From Berryella intestinalis (GTDB lineage Bacteria; Actinomycetota; Coriobacteriia; Coriobacteriales; Eggerthellaceae): a DNA stretch of 64,000 nt. This document shows positions 1 to 8,800 of this stretch, piece by piece (position 1 is the stretch's first letter; each line of letters begins with the position of its first letter). Location of the stretch: NCBI RefSeq assembly GCF_000814825.1, contig NZ_CP009302.1, forward strand, positions 186,001-250,000, read 5' to 3'. A program made the translations under genes and the position numbers. The notes beneath the pieces are model-generated. The model did not search any database. It was not told the origin of the DNA and was given only the letters and a program-made list of their open reading frames with translations.

Positions 1-2
1 TC

Positions 3-623
3 TACGTGGTTCGCGCGGTGAGGTCGTCTTTGGGCTACATGCGGGCGGGGGCGAAGGTGGGCGCCAGCTTCCGCTCGTGGCGCGGGAAGCTACTGTTTGC
101 CGCGCACCACCTGGACCTGCGGCCGATCGCCGACGAACGCTCCGAGCGCGTGTACTACGACGCCATCCTGTTCTGCATCGAACTGGAAAGGGCCGCTATC
201 GCGTATTTGGGCGACGTCGTCTCCTCGCATTGCGGCGAGGAGCGCTCCCAGGTGCGCGTGTTCGAGCGCGACGGCAGTTTCGCCCAGGTCAGCGAGGCTT
301 CTATTGCCGAGATGATGCTGGAGGAGCACGAATGGTACCTCCGCTCGCTGTCGGAGCGCGTGAGCTTCGGCCAGGAAAGCGTTCGGGAGGGCGCGTTCGC
401 GTTCGAGCCGGGCGTCCACGACTCCATGCCCGCAGACATGCTGCCGTCCATGAGGGCCCAGTTCCGCCTGGCCCGCGAGTACGCCGACGAGGTGGACGCG
501 GCGGCGCTGTCCATCGAACTCGATTTCATCCGCCGCCTGGTTCACGATAATCAGATCGGCGAAGACGTGGCCAGAAAGATGCGCGAGGACGTCTACGTTT
601 TGCAGTTCTCGCTTCACGAATAG
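3..623 (+). CDS. C-terminal part of a possible cation:proton antiporter (partial)
   Basis: The frame is open from the left edge, so the gene probably begins outside the window; the GTG at position 6 need not be the start. What is visible is about 205 soluble, charged, helical residues without a membrane segment. The last 60 residues (a long helix ending in IGEDVARKMREDVYVLQF) resemble the cytoplasmic tail of CPA1-type sodium/proton antiporters, where a helical pair follows the membrane domain. That resemblance is by eye only. No nearby gene helps, since the next gene is a metal regulator after a 160-bp gap. It could equally be another helical cytoplasmic domain. Confidence 0.4.
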   Translation, partial: YVVRAVRSSLGYMRAGAKVGASFRSWRGKLLFAAHHLDLRPIADERSERVYYDAILFCIELERAAIAYLGDVVSSHCGEERSQVRVFERDGSFAQVSEASIAEMMLEEHEWYLRSLSERVSFGQESVREGAFAFEPGVHDSMPADMLPSMRAQFRLAREYADEVDAAALSIELDFIRRLVHDNQIGEDVARKMREDVYVLQFSLHE

Positions 624-721
624 TGCGGTAGGGAAGGGATGGAGCCTGCTTGAGCGCGTGTGCGGGCCGCGTTCCTTTCGATACACTGTGATCGCCTTTA
701 ACGGAGGCTGCGTTTCTTCTA

Positions 722-749
722 TTGACATGAAGAAACGCGGTTCTATGAT
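722..749 (+). promoter_or_regulatory. Promoter of the zur-znuABC cluster
   Basis: TTGACA at 722-727, a 16-base spacer and TATGAT at 744-749, ending 36 bases before the regulator's ATG at 786. This is the only near-consensus promoter before the four co-directional genes. Confidence 0.6.
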
Positions 750-770
750 AAGAATCGGAATTCGTTTTCA
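746..770 (+). promoter_or_regulatory. Candidate Fur/Zur operator
   Basis: An AT-rich imperfect inverted repeat whose outer parts read TGATAA and TTTTCA around GAATCGGAATTC. It overlaps the -10 box and likely start site of the regulator gene. Its position fits autoregulation by the Fur-family protein encoded just downstream. The match to known Zur boxes is loose. Confidence 0.35.
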
Positions 771-785
771 GTTTGGATCGCAACG

Positions 786-1217
786 ATGGAACGTAGGCGC
801 ACGTACGATACGAGGCAGAAGCGGTTGGTTCGCTCGGTGCTCGTTCAGGCTCCCGACCGGTATTTCTCGGTCGACGAGGCGCATTTCAGCCTCATGGAGG
901 CAGGCGAGTCGGTGGGTAGGACCACGGTGTACCGCGCGCTCGAGGCCCTGGCCGACGACGGTTTCGCGGTGAAGGTGTTCGGCCCGGCCGGCGGCGAGTC
1001 GCGTTATCGGCTCGCGCCCCAGGCTTCTCGCGCTTCGGGCCAGCTTCTCTGCCTTGTCTGCGGTCGCGCGCTTCCCCTCGATTGCGGCATGCTGGACGAC
1101 TTCGCCCAGCACGTGCAGAGCCACCACGGTTTCGAGATCGATACGTCTCGCACGGTTCTGTACGGGCGGTGCTCGGACTGCCGAAGTCGACAGCCCGATT
1201 CTTCGGTCGAGCGTTAA
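786..1217 (+). CDS. zur: Fur-family metal regulator, probably Zur
   Basis: 143 residues, the usual Fur length. The N-terminal half is a winged helix (VGRTTVYRALEALADDGFAVKV). The C-terminal half has the dimerisation domain with two cysteine pairs, LCLVCG near residue 91 and RCSDC near residue 132, that hold the structural zinc in this family. It lies 10 bases before a znuABC-type transporter, so sensing zinc (or manganese) and repressing the transporter is the likely role. Zur rather than Fur or Mur is an inference from the neighbours. Confidence 0.8.
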   Translation: MERRRTYDTRQKRLVRSVLVQAPDRYFSVDEAHFSLMEAGESVGRTTVYRALEALADDGFAVKVFGPAGGESRYRLAPQASRASGQLLCLVCGRALPLDCGMLDDFAQHVQSHHGFEIDTSRTVLYGRCSDCRSRQPDSSVER

Positions 1218-1227
1218 AGGAGGAAGC

Positions 1228-2214
1228 ATGGGATTCGGTCTCATCACGCGCAAGGAGTTCGTAGGTTCTTTCGCCAAGGTTGCGGCAGCGGGTGCTTTGA
1301 CGGCTGTCGGAGCGTCGGCCCTGGCCGGCTGCTCGGGGCAGGCGCCCCAGAAGCAGGAGGCCGGCAACGGCAAGGTGAAGGTGGCGGCCAGCTTCTATTC
1401 GATGGCCGACTTCGCTCAGAAAATCGGCGGCGACAACGTCGAGGTCACGTGCCTGGTGCCGTCCGGCACCGAGCCGCACGATTGGGAGCCTTCGACCTCC
1501 GACATCAAAACCATCGAGACCGCTGCCGTTCTGGTGTACAACGGCGCGGGCATGGAGCATTGGGTCTCCGATATGCTGGCTAGCATCTCGAACAAGAGCC
1601 TGGTTGCGGTCGAGGCCAGCTCGGGGGTCGATTTGCGGCGCCTGTCGGACGACGAGCTGCAGGAGGCGCGCGCCGAAGATCCCGATGCGTCCGATACCGA
1701 TCCGCATGTGTGGCTCGACCCCAAGAACGTGAAGATCGAGATGGAAAACATCCGGGCGGCGCTTGCGAAGGTCGATCCCGACAACGCTGCCGCCTATCAG
1801 CAGAATTACGACAAATGGGCGTCTGAGTGCGACAAGCTGGACAAAGAGTTCACCGAAGGGCTCTCCTCGGTCAGCCAGAAGTCCATCGTGGTGTCCCACG
1901 AGGCGTACGGGTACCTGTGCCAGGCCTACGGTTTGGACCAGGTAGCCATCGAGGGCATCGAGCCCGACGCCGAGCCCGACGCCCAGACCATGGCCGAGAT
2001 CGTTCAGTTCGTGAAGGACAACAACGTCAAGGTCATCTTCAGCGAAGAGCTGGTAAGCCCCAAGGTCGCCCAGTCCATTGCCGCGGCGTGCGGTGCCGAG
2101 GTGATGGAGCTCAACCCCATCGAGGGGCTGAGCGAGGAAGACCTCAAGGCCGGAGAGGACTACTTCTCGGTCATGCGCGACAACCTGAACAAGCTCGAAT
2201 CGGTTCTGGCCTAA
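1228..2214 (+). CDS. znuA: Zinc/manganese ABC transporter substrate-binding lipoprotein
   Basis: 328 residues from ATG 1228, which has a perfect AAAGGAGG ribosome site; a longer upstream frame is not needed. The N-terminus is a lipoprotein signal ending in LAGC, so it is tethered outside the membrane. Cluster A-1 metal ligands are visible: His in EPHDWEPS, His in DPHVWLDP, His in VVSHEAYG and an acidic residue in VIFSEELVSP. It lacks the long His-rich loop of some ZnuA proteins; an acidic stretch (EARAEDPDASDTD) stands just before the second His. It is the first gene of the transporter and is followed directly by the ATPase. Confidence 0.87.
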   Translation: MGFGLITRKEFVGSFAKVAAAGALTAVGASALAGCSGQAPQKQEAGNGKVKVAASFYSMADFAQKIGGDNVEVTCLVPSGTEPHDWEPSTSDIKTIETAAVLVYNGAGMEHWVSDMLASISNKSLVAVEASSGVDLRRLSDDELQEARAEDPDASDTDPHVWLDPKNVKIEMENIRAALAKVDPDNAAAYQQNYDKWASECDKLDKEFTEGLSSVSQKSIVVSHEAYGYLCQAYGLDQVAIEGIEPDAEPDAQTMAEIVQFVKDNNVKVIFSEELVSPKVAQSIAAACGAEVMELNPIEGLSEEDLKAGEDYFSVMRDNLNKLESVLA

Positions 2215-2216
2215 CC

Positions 2217-2969
2217 ATGACCGATGCGGCTCCCATCATCTTTGCGGGCGCGCGGTTCGCCTACCGCGAAACCGAGGTTCTCAAAGGGGTCGGCCTTTCG
2301 GTGGGCCTTGGCGAGATATGCGCTCTGATCGGCGATAACGGAGCCGGTAAATCGACCATGGCGCGATTGGCCGTGGGGGAGTGCTCGCCGACGGGCGGCA
2401 GCGTGCGCCTGTTCGGCTGCGATCCTGCGAGGTTTCGCGACTGGAGGCGCGTGGGCTATGTTCCCCAGCTGCCGCCGACGGCGGTCGAGCGGTTTCCCGC
2501 AACGGTGTTCGAGCTGGTGTATATGAGCCAGTATGCGAGCGCTTCTCGATTCGGGAAGGGGGCGCGCTGCGCGAAGGAGCGGGCCCGGCGCGCGCTCAGC
2601 CAGGTCGATATGGGCGGCTTCGAGCGCCGCATGTGCCGCGAGCTGTCCGGAGGGCAGCTGCAGCGGGTCCGTCTGGCGTGCGCGCTGGCGGGCGGGCCCG
2701 ACCTTTTGATCCTCGACGAGCCGGCCACCGGCCTCGACGCCGAGAGCAGCCGGGCGTTTTACGATCTGGTGCGCCACATTCATCTGGACCACGGCATCGG
2801 GGTGTTCATGATCACGCACGACCACGAGGCGCTCTCCAGTCTGGGGTGTCGCGTTGTGACGCTGCGCCGCGGCGTTATCGAGCGCGATGTTCCCGCCAGC
2901 GCGCCCGCTTCCGATTCGGGGTGCTCGACGTGCCTGGTGTACGGTTCGGACGAAGGCGGTGCGCGATGA
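2217..2969 (+). CDS. znuC: Zinc/manganese ABC transporter ATPase
   Basis: 250 residues from ATG 2217, two bases after the znuA stop. It shows Walker A GDNGAGKST, signature LSGGQLQRV, Walker B LLILDEPATGLD and the His switch MITHDH. It powers metal import with ZnuA and ZnuB. The C-terminus has a CSTC pair that is not part of the ABC fold. It overlaps the permease start by four bases (ATGA), a sign of coupled translation. Confidence 0.88.
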   Translation: MTDAAPIIFAGARFAYRETEVLKGVGLSVGLGEICALIGDNGAGKSTMARLAVGECSPTGGSVRLFGCDPARFRDWRRVGYVPQLPPTAVERFPATVFELVYMSQYASASRFGKGARCAKERARRALSQVDMGGFERRMCRELSGGQLQRVRLACALAGGPDLLILDEPATGLDAESSRAFYDLVRHIHLDHGIGVFMITHDHEALSSLGCRVVTLRRGVIERDVPASAPASDSGCSTCLVYGSDEGGAR

Positions 2970-3814
2970 TCGAGATGCTGCAGTACACCTTCATGCAGCA
3001 TGCGCTTGTGGTCGGCGTCGTATTGGGCCTGGTCATTCCACTCGTCGGCGTCATCATCGTGCTGAAGCGGCTGTCCATGATCGGGGATGCGCTTTCCCAT
3101 ACGTCGCTTGCGGGCGTGGCGGCGGGGCTCATCGCGGGCATCAACCCCGTTCTGGGCGCTGCGTTCGCCTGCCTGGTCGGCGCGTTTTGCATCGAGGGGA
3201 TCCGCCTGAAGTTCCGCGAGCAGTCCGAGCTGGCCGTCGCCGTGGTCATGGCCACGGGCATCGGTTTCGCGGGCGTGCTCTCGGGGTTCGTTCCCAATGC
3301 GGCCAGTTTCAGCAGCTTCCTGTTCGGCAGCATTCTCACCGTGAGCGATCTCGAAGTGCTCGCGGTTTTGGTGGTTGCCGCTTCTGCGGCGGCGTTTTGC
3401 CTGGTGCTGTACCGCGAGCTGTTTCTGATGGCCTTCGACGAGCGCCACGCGCGTGCGGCGGGGGTCCGCAACGGGGCGATAAACGCCCTGTTCGTGGTGA
3501 TCATAGCGCTCATGGTGGCGGTTGCCGCCCGCACGGTGGGGTCGCTCATCGTCTCTTCCATGATGGTGGTTCCGGTGGCGTGCGCGCTTCAGGTCGCCCG
3601 TAGCTGGCGGCAGATGTACGCCGTTTCCGCCCTGGTGGGCGTGAGCACCACCGTTGCCGGCATCGTGGTCTCGTACTTCTTCGGACTGAAGCCCGGCGGA
3701 ACCATCGTCTTGATGGCGGTGGCGCTGCTGCTGGTCATTCTGCTGGCGAAAGCCGTCCTTTCCCGCGTTCGCCCCGTTGCGGGAAAGGACGCGCTTCCCG
3801 ACCGGACCGCCTGA
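2966..3814 (+). CDS. znuB: Zinc/manganese ABC transporter permease
   Basis: 282 residues, very hydrophobic, with about eight membrane spans, matching ABC-3 family permeases. The segment LKRLSMIGDALSHTSLAGVA is the family's typical early loop. It begins inside the znuC stop codon (ATGA at 2966-2969) and closes the operon. It forms the membrane channel for the metal delivered by ZnuA. Confidence 0.88.
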   Translation: MIEMLQYTFMQHALVVGVVLGLVIPLVGVIIVLKRLSMIGDALSHTSLAGVAAGLIAGINPVLGAAFACLVGAFCIEGIRLKFREQSELAVAVVMATGIGFAGVLSGFVPNAASFSSFLFGSILTVSDLEVLAVLVVAASAAAFCLVLYRELFLMAFDERHARAAGVRNGAINALFVVIIALMVAVAARTVGSLIVSSMMVVPVACALQVARSWRQMYAVSALVGVSTTVAGIVVSYFFGLKPGGTIVLMAVALLLVILLAKAVLSRVRPVAGKDALPDRTA

Positions 3815-3833
3815 TCAGAATCCCGATCGGGTT

Positions 3834-3861
3834 CGCTACCCGACGATGATGTCGGGTAGCG
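3834..3861. terminator. Hairpin between convergent znuB and the folate gene
   Basis: Perfect 11-bp stem (CGCTACCCGAC / GTCGGGTAGCG) with a 6-base loop. It includes the stop codon of the minus-strand gene and lies 20 bases after the znuB stop. There is no T run, so its role as a two-way terminator is inferred from position. Confidence 0.45.
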
Positions 3862-4504
3862 GAATATCGTGGGCTTCGACGGGAAGGCCGCACCACCGTT
3901 GCTCGGCGAATGCGAATCCGACGACGACGGATTCCGGGCGCGTTTCGACGAGGAAGCGATCGTAGTTTCCGCCGCCGTATCCCAGGCGGTTGTTCTTCTC
4001 GTCGAATCCGACTAAGGGCACCACTACCGCATCGAAGTCCTCTGCCTGCGCCGTGCGCAGCCCCAATCCCGCCAACTCGTCCTCCGCGACGGACTTCGCC
4101 GGCTGGGCGAGGAAGGGCAGATCCCGCCGTCGATACGATTCTGCTGTCAGCTGGACGAACCTCATGCGGATGCGGGGGCTTCCCTGCGGGGTCGGGGCTT
4201 CTTTCACCATAACGGGGAAGAAGCAGTTCCAACCGCGACGCGCCGCTTCGAGCACGAAGCGATCGAGCGTCGGCTCGCTTCCCATCGCTGCGTACAGAGC
4301 CACCGAGGGCGGGCGGCGATCTGTTTCGGAGCCGGATCCGCTCAGCTTTTCCGCCAGGTGAGCGGAAAGCCGTTCGCACATCGAGGCGCTGCGTTCGAGT
4401 CGGTCCGCCTCGCCGATGCGGTCGCGTCGGGCTATCAGCGTGCGGCGAAGGGCGGCTTTGTCGGAGGGGGGCGGTGTTTTTTCCATATCGATGTCGTTTT
4501 TCAT
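3836..4504 (-). CDS. 5-formyltetrahydrofolate cyclo-ligase
   Basis: 222 residues. It converts 5-formyl-THF to 5,10-methenyl-THF using ATP. The family signature is present near the C-terminus: PLVGFDEKNNRLGYGGGNYDRFL, followed by FAEQRWCGLPVEAHDIPLPDIIV. The N-terminus carries the usual basic ALRRTLIARRDRI helix. The start may instead be the Met at residue 7, which fits the family length better. The gene stands alone and converges on znuB. Confidence 0.87.
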   Translation of the reverse strand: MKNDIDMEKTPPPSDKAALRRTLIARRDRIGEADRLERSASMCERLSAHLAEKLSGSGSETDRRPPSVALYAAMGSEPTLDRFVLEAARRGWNCFFPVMVKEAPTPQGSPRIRMRFVQLTAESYRRRDLPFLAQPAKSVAEDELAGLGLRTAQAEDFDAVVVPLVGFDEKNNRLGYGGGNYDRFLVETRPESVVVGFAFAEQRWCGLPVEAHDIPLPDIIVG

Positions 4505-4869
4505 GGGCGATATCTCGTTTCGGTGAATGAACGGATGGTAATATACGAAAAAGAATACAGTTTCCAGTTTCGGCCAATTCGGGCCATCTTCCTAGGTTAA
4601 CAGAGCTTGCCTGGTATCGGATGGCTTGGTCCCAGCCTGCGCCCCATAGCGCATTATGGAGATTATCGGATAATCAACTCGGCATTTCATTTAATGGAAA
4701 CGTAACAACGCCTACGGTGCATTATGATTCCCTGACGGCCGTAAGGCGATCGAGACGAGAAGCGGTGCCCGCACCGCTCGGTTTTCAAAAACCTTGTGCG
4801 GTTCGCGTAGGGGAGCCGGGTATCCAGAGGGGATCTCCCGGTTGATGAAGATGTGAAAGGTGGCAGCTG
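4505..4869 (+). promoter_or_regulatory. Long structured leader before the Rrf2 gene
   Basis: This 365-base gap holds no convincing gene. It contains a 15-bp palindrome at 4661-4675 and several hairpins: AGCGGTG/CACCGCT at 4761-4778, GGTTTT/AAAACC at 4780-4793, and a CCGGG-ATCC/GGAT-CCCGG stem near 4813-4841. Such a leader is long for a small regulator. It does not match a riboswitch class I know. Confidence 0.45.
4661..4675. promoter_or_regulatory. 15-bp palindrome, possible Rrf2 operator
   Basis: GATTATC-G-GATAATC, perfect apart from the centre base, in an AT-rich patch about 195 bases before the Rrf2 start. Rrf2 proteins bind such short palindromes as dimers, so autoregulation is plausible. 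Not tested. Confidence 0.4.
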
Positions 4870-5316
4870 ATGAAGCTCAAGGCTTCTATCGATTATGGCG
4901 TGCGCGCCATGATGTATCTTGCGATAAAGGGGGGCACCTGCTCTTCCAAAGAGATCGCCGAGCACATGGACATCCCGCGTGATTACCTTATTCAGCTTGG
5001 CCTGAAGCTGCGAAACGCCGGCCTCATCAACGCCCGTCCCGGAAAGAACGGCGGCTACACCTTGGCCAAGGAGCCGTCCGAGGTGTCGATCCACCAGATC
5101 GTCGCCGCGTTCGAAGAGACGTACAAAGACCCTCGCCACCCCTTGACGGGCAAGCATGTCGAGGACACCATCGGCGGCAAGGTGGCCAACGCCAATGCGC
5201 TCATCTCATCGAGCGTCGATATGTTCCTCGGTCGGATCACCATCCAGGACCTTCTGGACGCCGGCGAGCAGAAAGAGGGCAAGAAGGAGTTCTTCTCGCG
5301 CATTCAGGGCGAGTAG
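4870..5316 (+). CDS. Rrf2-family transcriptional regulator without Fe-S cysteines
   Basis: 148 residues. The N-terminal winged helix is typical of Rrf2 (MKLKASIDYGVRAMMYLA, then DIPRDYLIQLGLKLRNAGLINARPGKNGGYTLA). IscR and NsrR carry three clustered cysteines around residues 90-105 for an Fe-S cluster; here that region has none, and the only cysteine is near residue 19. It therefore resembles CymR/Rrf2 members that sense something else or act through a partner. No target gene is adjacent; a tRNA follows. Confidence 0.8.
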   Translation: MKLKASIDYGVRAMMYLAIKGGTCSSKEIAEHMDIPRDYLIQLGLKLRNAGLINARPGKNGGYTLAKEPSEVSIHQIVAAFEETYKDPRHPLTGKHVEDTIGGKVANANALISSSVDMFLGRITIQDLLDAGEQKEGKKEFFSRIQGE

Positions 5317-5325
5317 GCGTGATAT

Positions 5326-5361
5326 CCGGGCTGCAGTCGTTCGGTCCGCAGCCCGGCTTTT
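5326..5361 (+). terminator. Terminator of the Rrf2 gene
   Basis: Stem CCGGGCTGC / GCAGCCCGG with a 13-base loop, followed by CTTTT, 10 bases after the stop codon. Confidence 0.7.
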
Positions 5362-5421
5362 CGCCCGCTACGATATTGAGCTGCATGTGAATCGGGTGTC
5401 GTACCGTTTTCAGGTGAAAGC

Positions 5422-5451
5422 AAAGAAAAGGGCCAGACTAATATCCGGCCC
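5422..5451 (-). terminator. Probable terminator of tRNA-Arg
   Basis: Read on the minus strand: GGGCC stem, 12-base loop, GGCCC, then TTTTCTTT. It lies 10 bases past the tRNA 3' end. Confidence 0.55.
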
Positions 5452-5461
5452 GGAAGTTCGG

Positions 5462-5538
5462 TGGTGCGCCGTGAGGGATTCGAACCCCCGACGTACTGAT
5501 TCGTAGTCAGTCCCTCTATCCAGCTGAGGTAACGGCGC
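5462..5538 (-). tRNA. tRNA-Arg (anticodon ACG)
   Basis: Acceptor stem GCGCCGT/ACGGCGC, discriminator A and an encoded CCA (5464-5462). The anticodon stem ACTGA/TCAGT holds the loop CTACGAA with anticodon ACG. The T arm contains GGTTCGAATCC. ACG is normally edited to ICG by TadA, whose gene is in this window (14191). Confidence 0.95.
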
Positions 5539-5753
5539 ATATCAGAAACAGCGAAGGTTATTATACACGCACCAAAACGAGAGTCAACACATTAATTTGC
5601 ATTTTTTTAAATCCGACCGAATCGCCCGTGCATAAACCTCCTGTGTTTCCCCATCGGGATCCCTTGGGGGCAACGGTGCGCCCGAAGATGCGGAGGGGGA
5701 GGATATGGAGGAACCGAAACAAGGGAAATATGCGGGTCGGAGCAAAAAGTCGC

Positions 5754-5762
5754 TGCTATAAT
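5754..5762 (+). promoter_or_regulatory. Extended -10 promoter of the surface-protein gene
   Basis: TGC followed by a consensus TATAAT at 5757-5762, about 60 bases before the start codon. There is no good -35 box, as is usual for extended -10 promoters. The rest of 5541-5753 shows no gene. Confidence 0.5.
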
Positions 5763-5824
5763 CTGCTCCGAAAAATCGGGTTGGAGTACCGTTTTACAGA
5801 GATATATCGATGAAGGGAGTACAG

Positions 5825-8800
5825 GTGGGTTCACGACGCAAAGGGTTGCGTGCGGGCCTAGCTTCCGCGCTGTTATCTGCCATGCTTGCGGTCGGTTCGT
5901 GGTCGGCTTATGCCGAGGAGACGGCGACTACGGCGCCGGCTGGTGGAAACGTCCTGCTCGAACAGGCGTCCGAGCGTGCGGGGCTGCTGTCCGAGGTGTA
6001 CCTCAACACTGCGTCGGGAAGCGACGCCAGCGGCGGCGAAGCGGCCGCTTCCGCGGTCAAAACGTTTCAGCGGGCTCTCGAGCTGGTGTCGGATGGCGGC
6101 TCCATCTACGTTGATGGCACGATTCTCGTCAGCCAGGACCTCTCGGTGGCGAAAACCGTCGCGGTCAAAGCGTCCGGCAGCCAGTCCGTCGTGTTCGATC
6201 TGAGGGCGAAGCTTTCCATGGAGGCGGGCAAGAAGCTGTCCGTCGAGGTTACCGGGGACAAGACCCTGGCGCGCACGGCGTTTTCGATGCAGGGCGGCTC
6301 TCTGGGCGATGGGTCGTACCGGATCGACCTCACCGGATCCCCCGTCAAGACGTCCCTCGCTTTCGATAAGGCTGCGGTCATCGAGGGCACTTCGAAGGAC
6401 GCTCTGAAGGTCGAGATCGTCGACGCCCTCCTCACCAGCGTCACGGGAAGCGTGACGGTGCGCAACGCCGCGGTCGTTCAGACGGAGAACGCTGCGTTCG
6501 GCAGCCAGCAGGTGGGCACCCTGAACCTGTACGGCGCCGATTACCGCTTCGTTTCCCCCAGCTCCAAAAACTACAATCGCCTGCGCATCGCAAATGCGCT
6601 GGATATGCGCGATTCTTCCCTTTCGATCGATGCTGTCAGCATTCCGAATCGCTACGGCCTCATCCTGGGCGACAAGGGCGCGTCGAAGTACCGCATCGAG
6701 AATTCGTCGGTGTCCATCTCCCCGTACGGCAGCATCCTCGCCGATAGCGGCGGGTTCGTGGCTTCGAACAGCACGTTTGCCGTCGATGGCATCCATCATC
6801 CGAAAGCCAAGCCGTTCCCTGCGTACTTCCCCGCGACCCTCGAGGGGCGCCTGGTCGATTTCAGCGCGGATTCGCCGGTTCGGGTGAGCCTGAGCGACAC
6901 CGCGGGCAACTCTTACGATTACGGTTTCCCGGCCGGTCATGGCGACGAGGTCGTCAAGGTCATCCCCCTTCCCGCCGTAACGCTGACCTTCGTGAACGAG
7001 GAAAGCGGCGAGGAAAAGGCGTTCACGCTGGTCAAGGGAAACAGCCTCGAAGCCCTCAGTGGCAAGGTGAAGGCCGACGGAGTGCTTATCGACAAGTCGT
7101 CGCTGTCCGATATGACGACGGTTCCCGCGGACAAGGAGCTCAAGCTTCTGATCGACGGCGACGAAGGCAAGCCCTATTCGTACGGCATGGCGATCGACCA
7201 GGATACGAAGGTGGTCGTGAAGACCGTCGACAAGGCGAACATAAGCGGGGTGCGCTACTTCCTGAATGAGACCGCCTCGGATAACCGCTACGCGTTCGTC
7301 GAAAACGGGTCCGATGTTGCGCATCCTTTGTCGAAGGACGCCGTGCAGGCGCGCGAGAACTGGTTCGACATTCGCGCCAAGAAGTTCAAGGGCTGGTCGC
7401 TCGATCGCGAGGGAACCCAGATGGTGGACGCGTCGTTTGCTGCGTCCGAGACGGGCATACGCGAGCTTTACGCCCAATGGGAAGACCGCAAGGCCTTCAC
7501 GGTGGTGTACTACCGGCAGACTCCCTGGTATACCGACAGCGCGACCGAGCCTCATATGAATATCGAAAAGGTTGAGACCACGGTGTACGAAGGCGAGCAT
7601 CTCGCCGGGGTCTTGGCCGATCCGAGCGTCGAGCTTTCCCTGTCGGAAAGCGCGCGGCAGGCAGCGCTCAAGGACGGCAAGTTCTTCTATCCGGTGGTGA
7701 GCGACCCTACGTCCGACCCCAAAGACGGCTTCTACACCGTTCCCCCGAACGGCTACTACGGCCGTTGGCACTGGTACAAGGACACCTCGCTTTGGGACTA
7801 CCTGCTCCCCAGCGGGGCGTCGGGCAAGATGCGCACGATCGGCTGGAACACGCAGCCCGACGGGTTCGCGCAGGGAGGCACGGGGCACTTCTTCCGCGGA
7901 GGCCACGAGCTTACGGCCGACGATGCGCAGTACCTGTCCGAAGACGGCAAGCTGCATCTGTACAACCAGTGGGTCGATCTGGGATGGCTGGCGAAGACCG
8001 CCGCCGACAACATCGCCGATCCCGACAAGACCCGCCCCAACATCACGCTCGCGGGCGAGGGGACGGATCCGGGCGATTACGAGACGGCTGCGGGTGCGCT
8101 GGTCATCGACCATTCGCAGGTGCTCGACTACAAGGCGCACCTGGACTACGAACCCATCAGGAAAGACCTCGTCACCCTGTGGGGCCGCATCAACGAGGTG
8201 ACGGAATGGTCCGGCGTTATGAACGCGTACTTCGATTCGCGCCTGGAATTCGACCAGGACGTGCCGGTTCTGTTCGAGAGCACCTGGCTGCGCCCCGATG
8301 AGACGAAGCTCGCGGAGTACGGCGTGACGGTCAAGCAGGTGGAGGGCAACCCCTACCAATGGGTGTTCACCGTCGGCAAGGACAAGATCACGGCCGAAAC
8401 GGTTCAGCGTACGGGCACCGACGGCGCCTACGACTCGTCGGGAATGACCTACTACAAGGCGTCGATTCCCGTGACCATGATTCCCAAGTACGATCCGGCG
8501 GGCGGAAACGACTTCCAGAGCCTCAGTTTCGAGGACTTCATGAAGCCCATGACCCTCACCGTTCAGGACGATTACGGCAGGGGCATCAACGGCATCGTCA
8601 CCAAGGAGTCCGCGAACCGCATCGCGCTCAGCGATAAGCCCGTCATCATCGTCGGCGGGGACATCCAGATGAACATCAACGGGTTCGAGCGGTACGGGAT
8701 GACGCTGCTCAAGTACCAGCTGAAATCGAATGCGTTCGACGAGCATGCGAAGCTCTACCCGTCGGGTGCGGTGAGGGCCCGTTACGAGCTGGTCGATTTC

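Noticed and set aside
4621-4845. A 74-codon plus-strand frame before the Rrf2 gene
   Set aside because: It lies in a leader full of hairpins, lacks a ribosome site and has no protein-like pattern.
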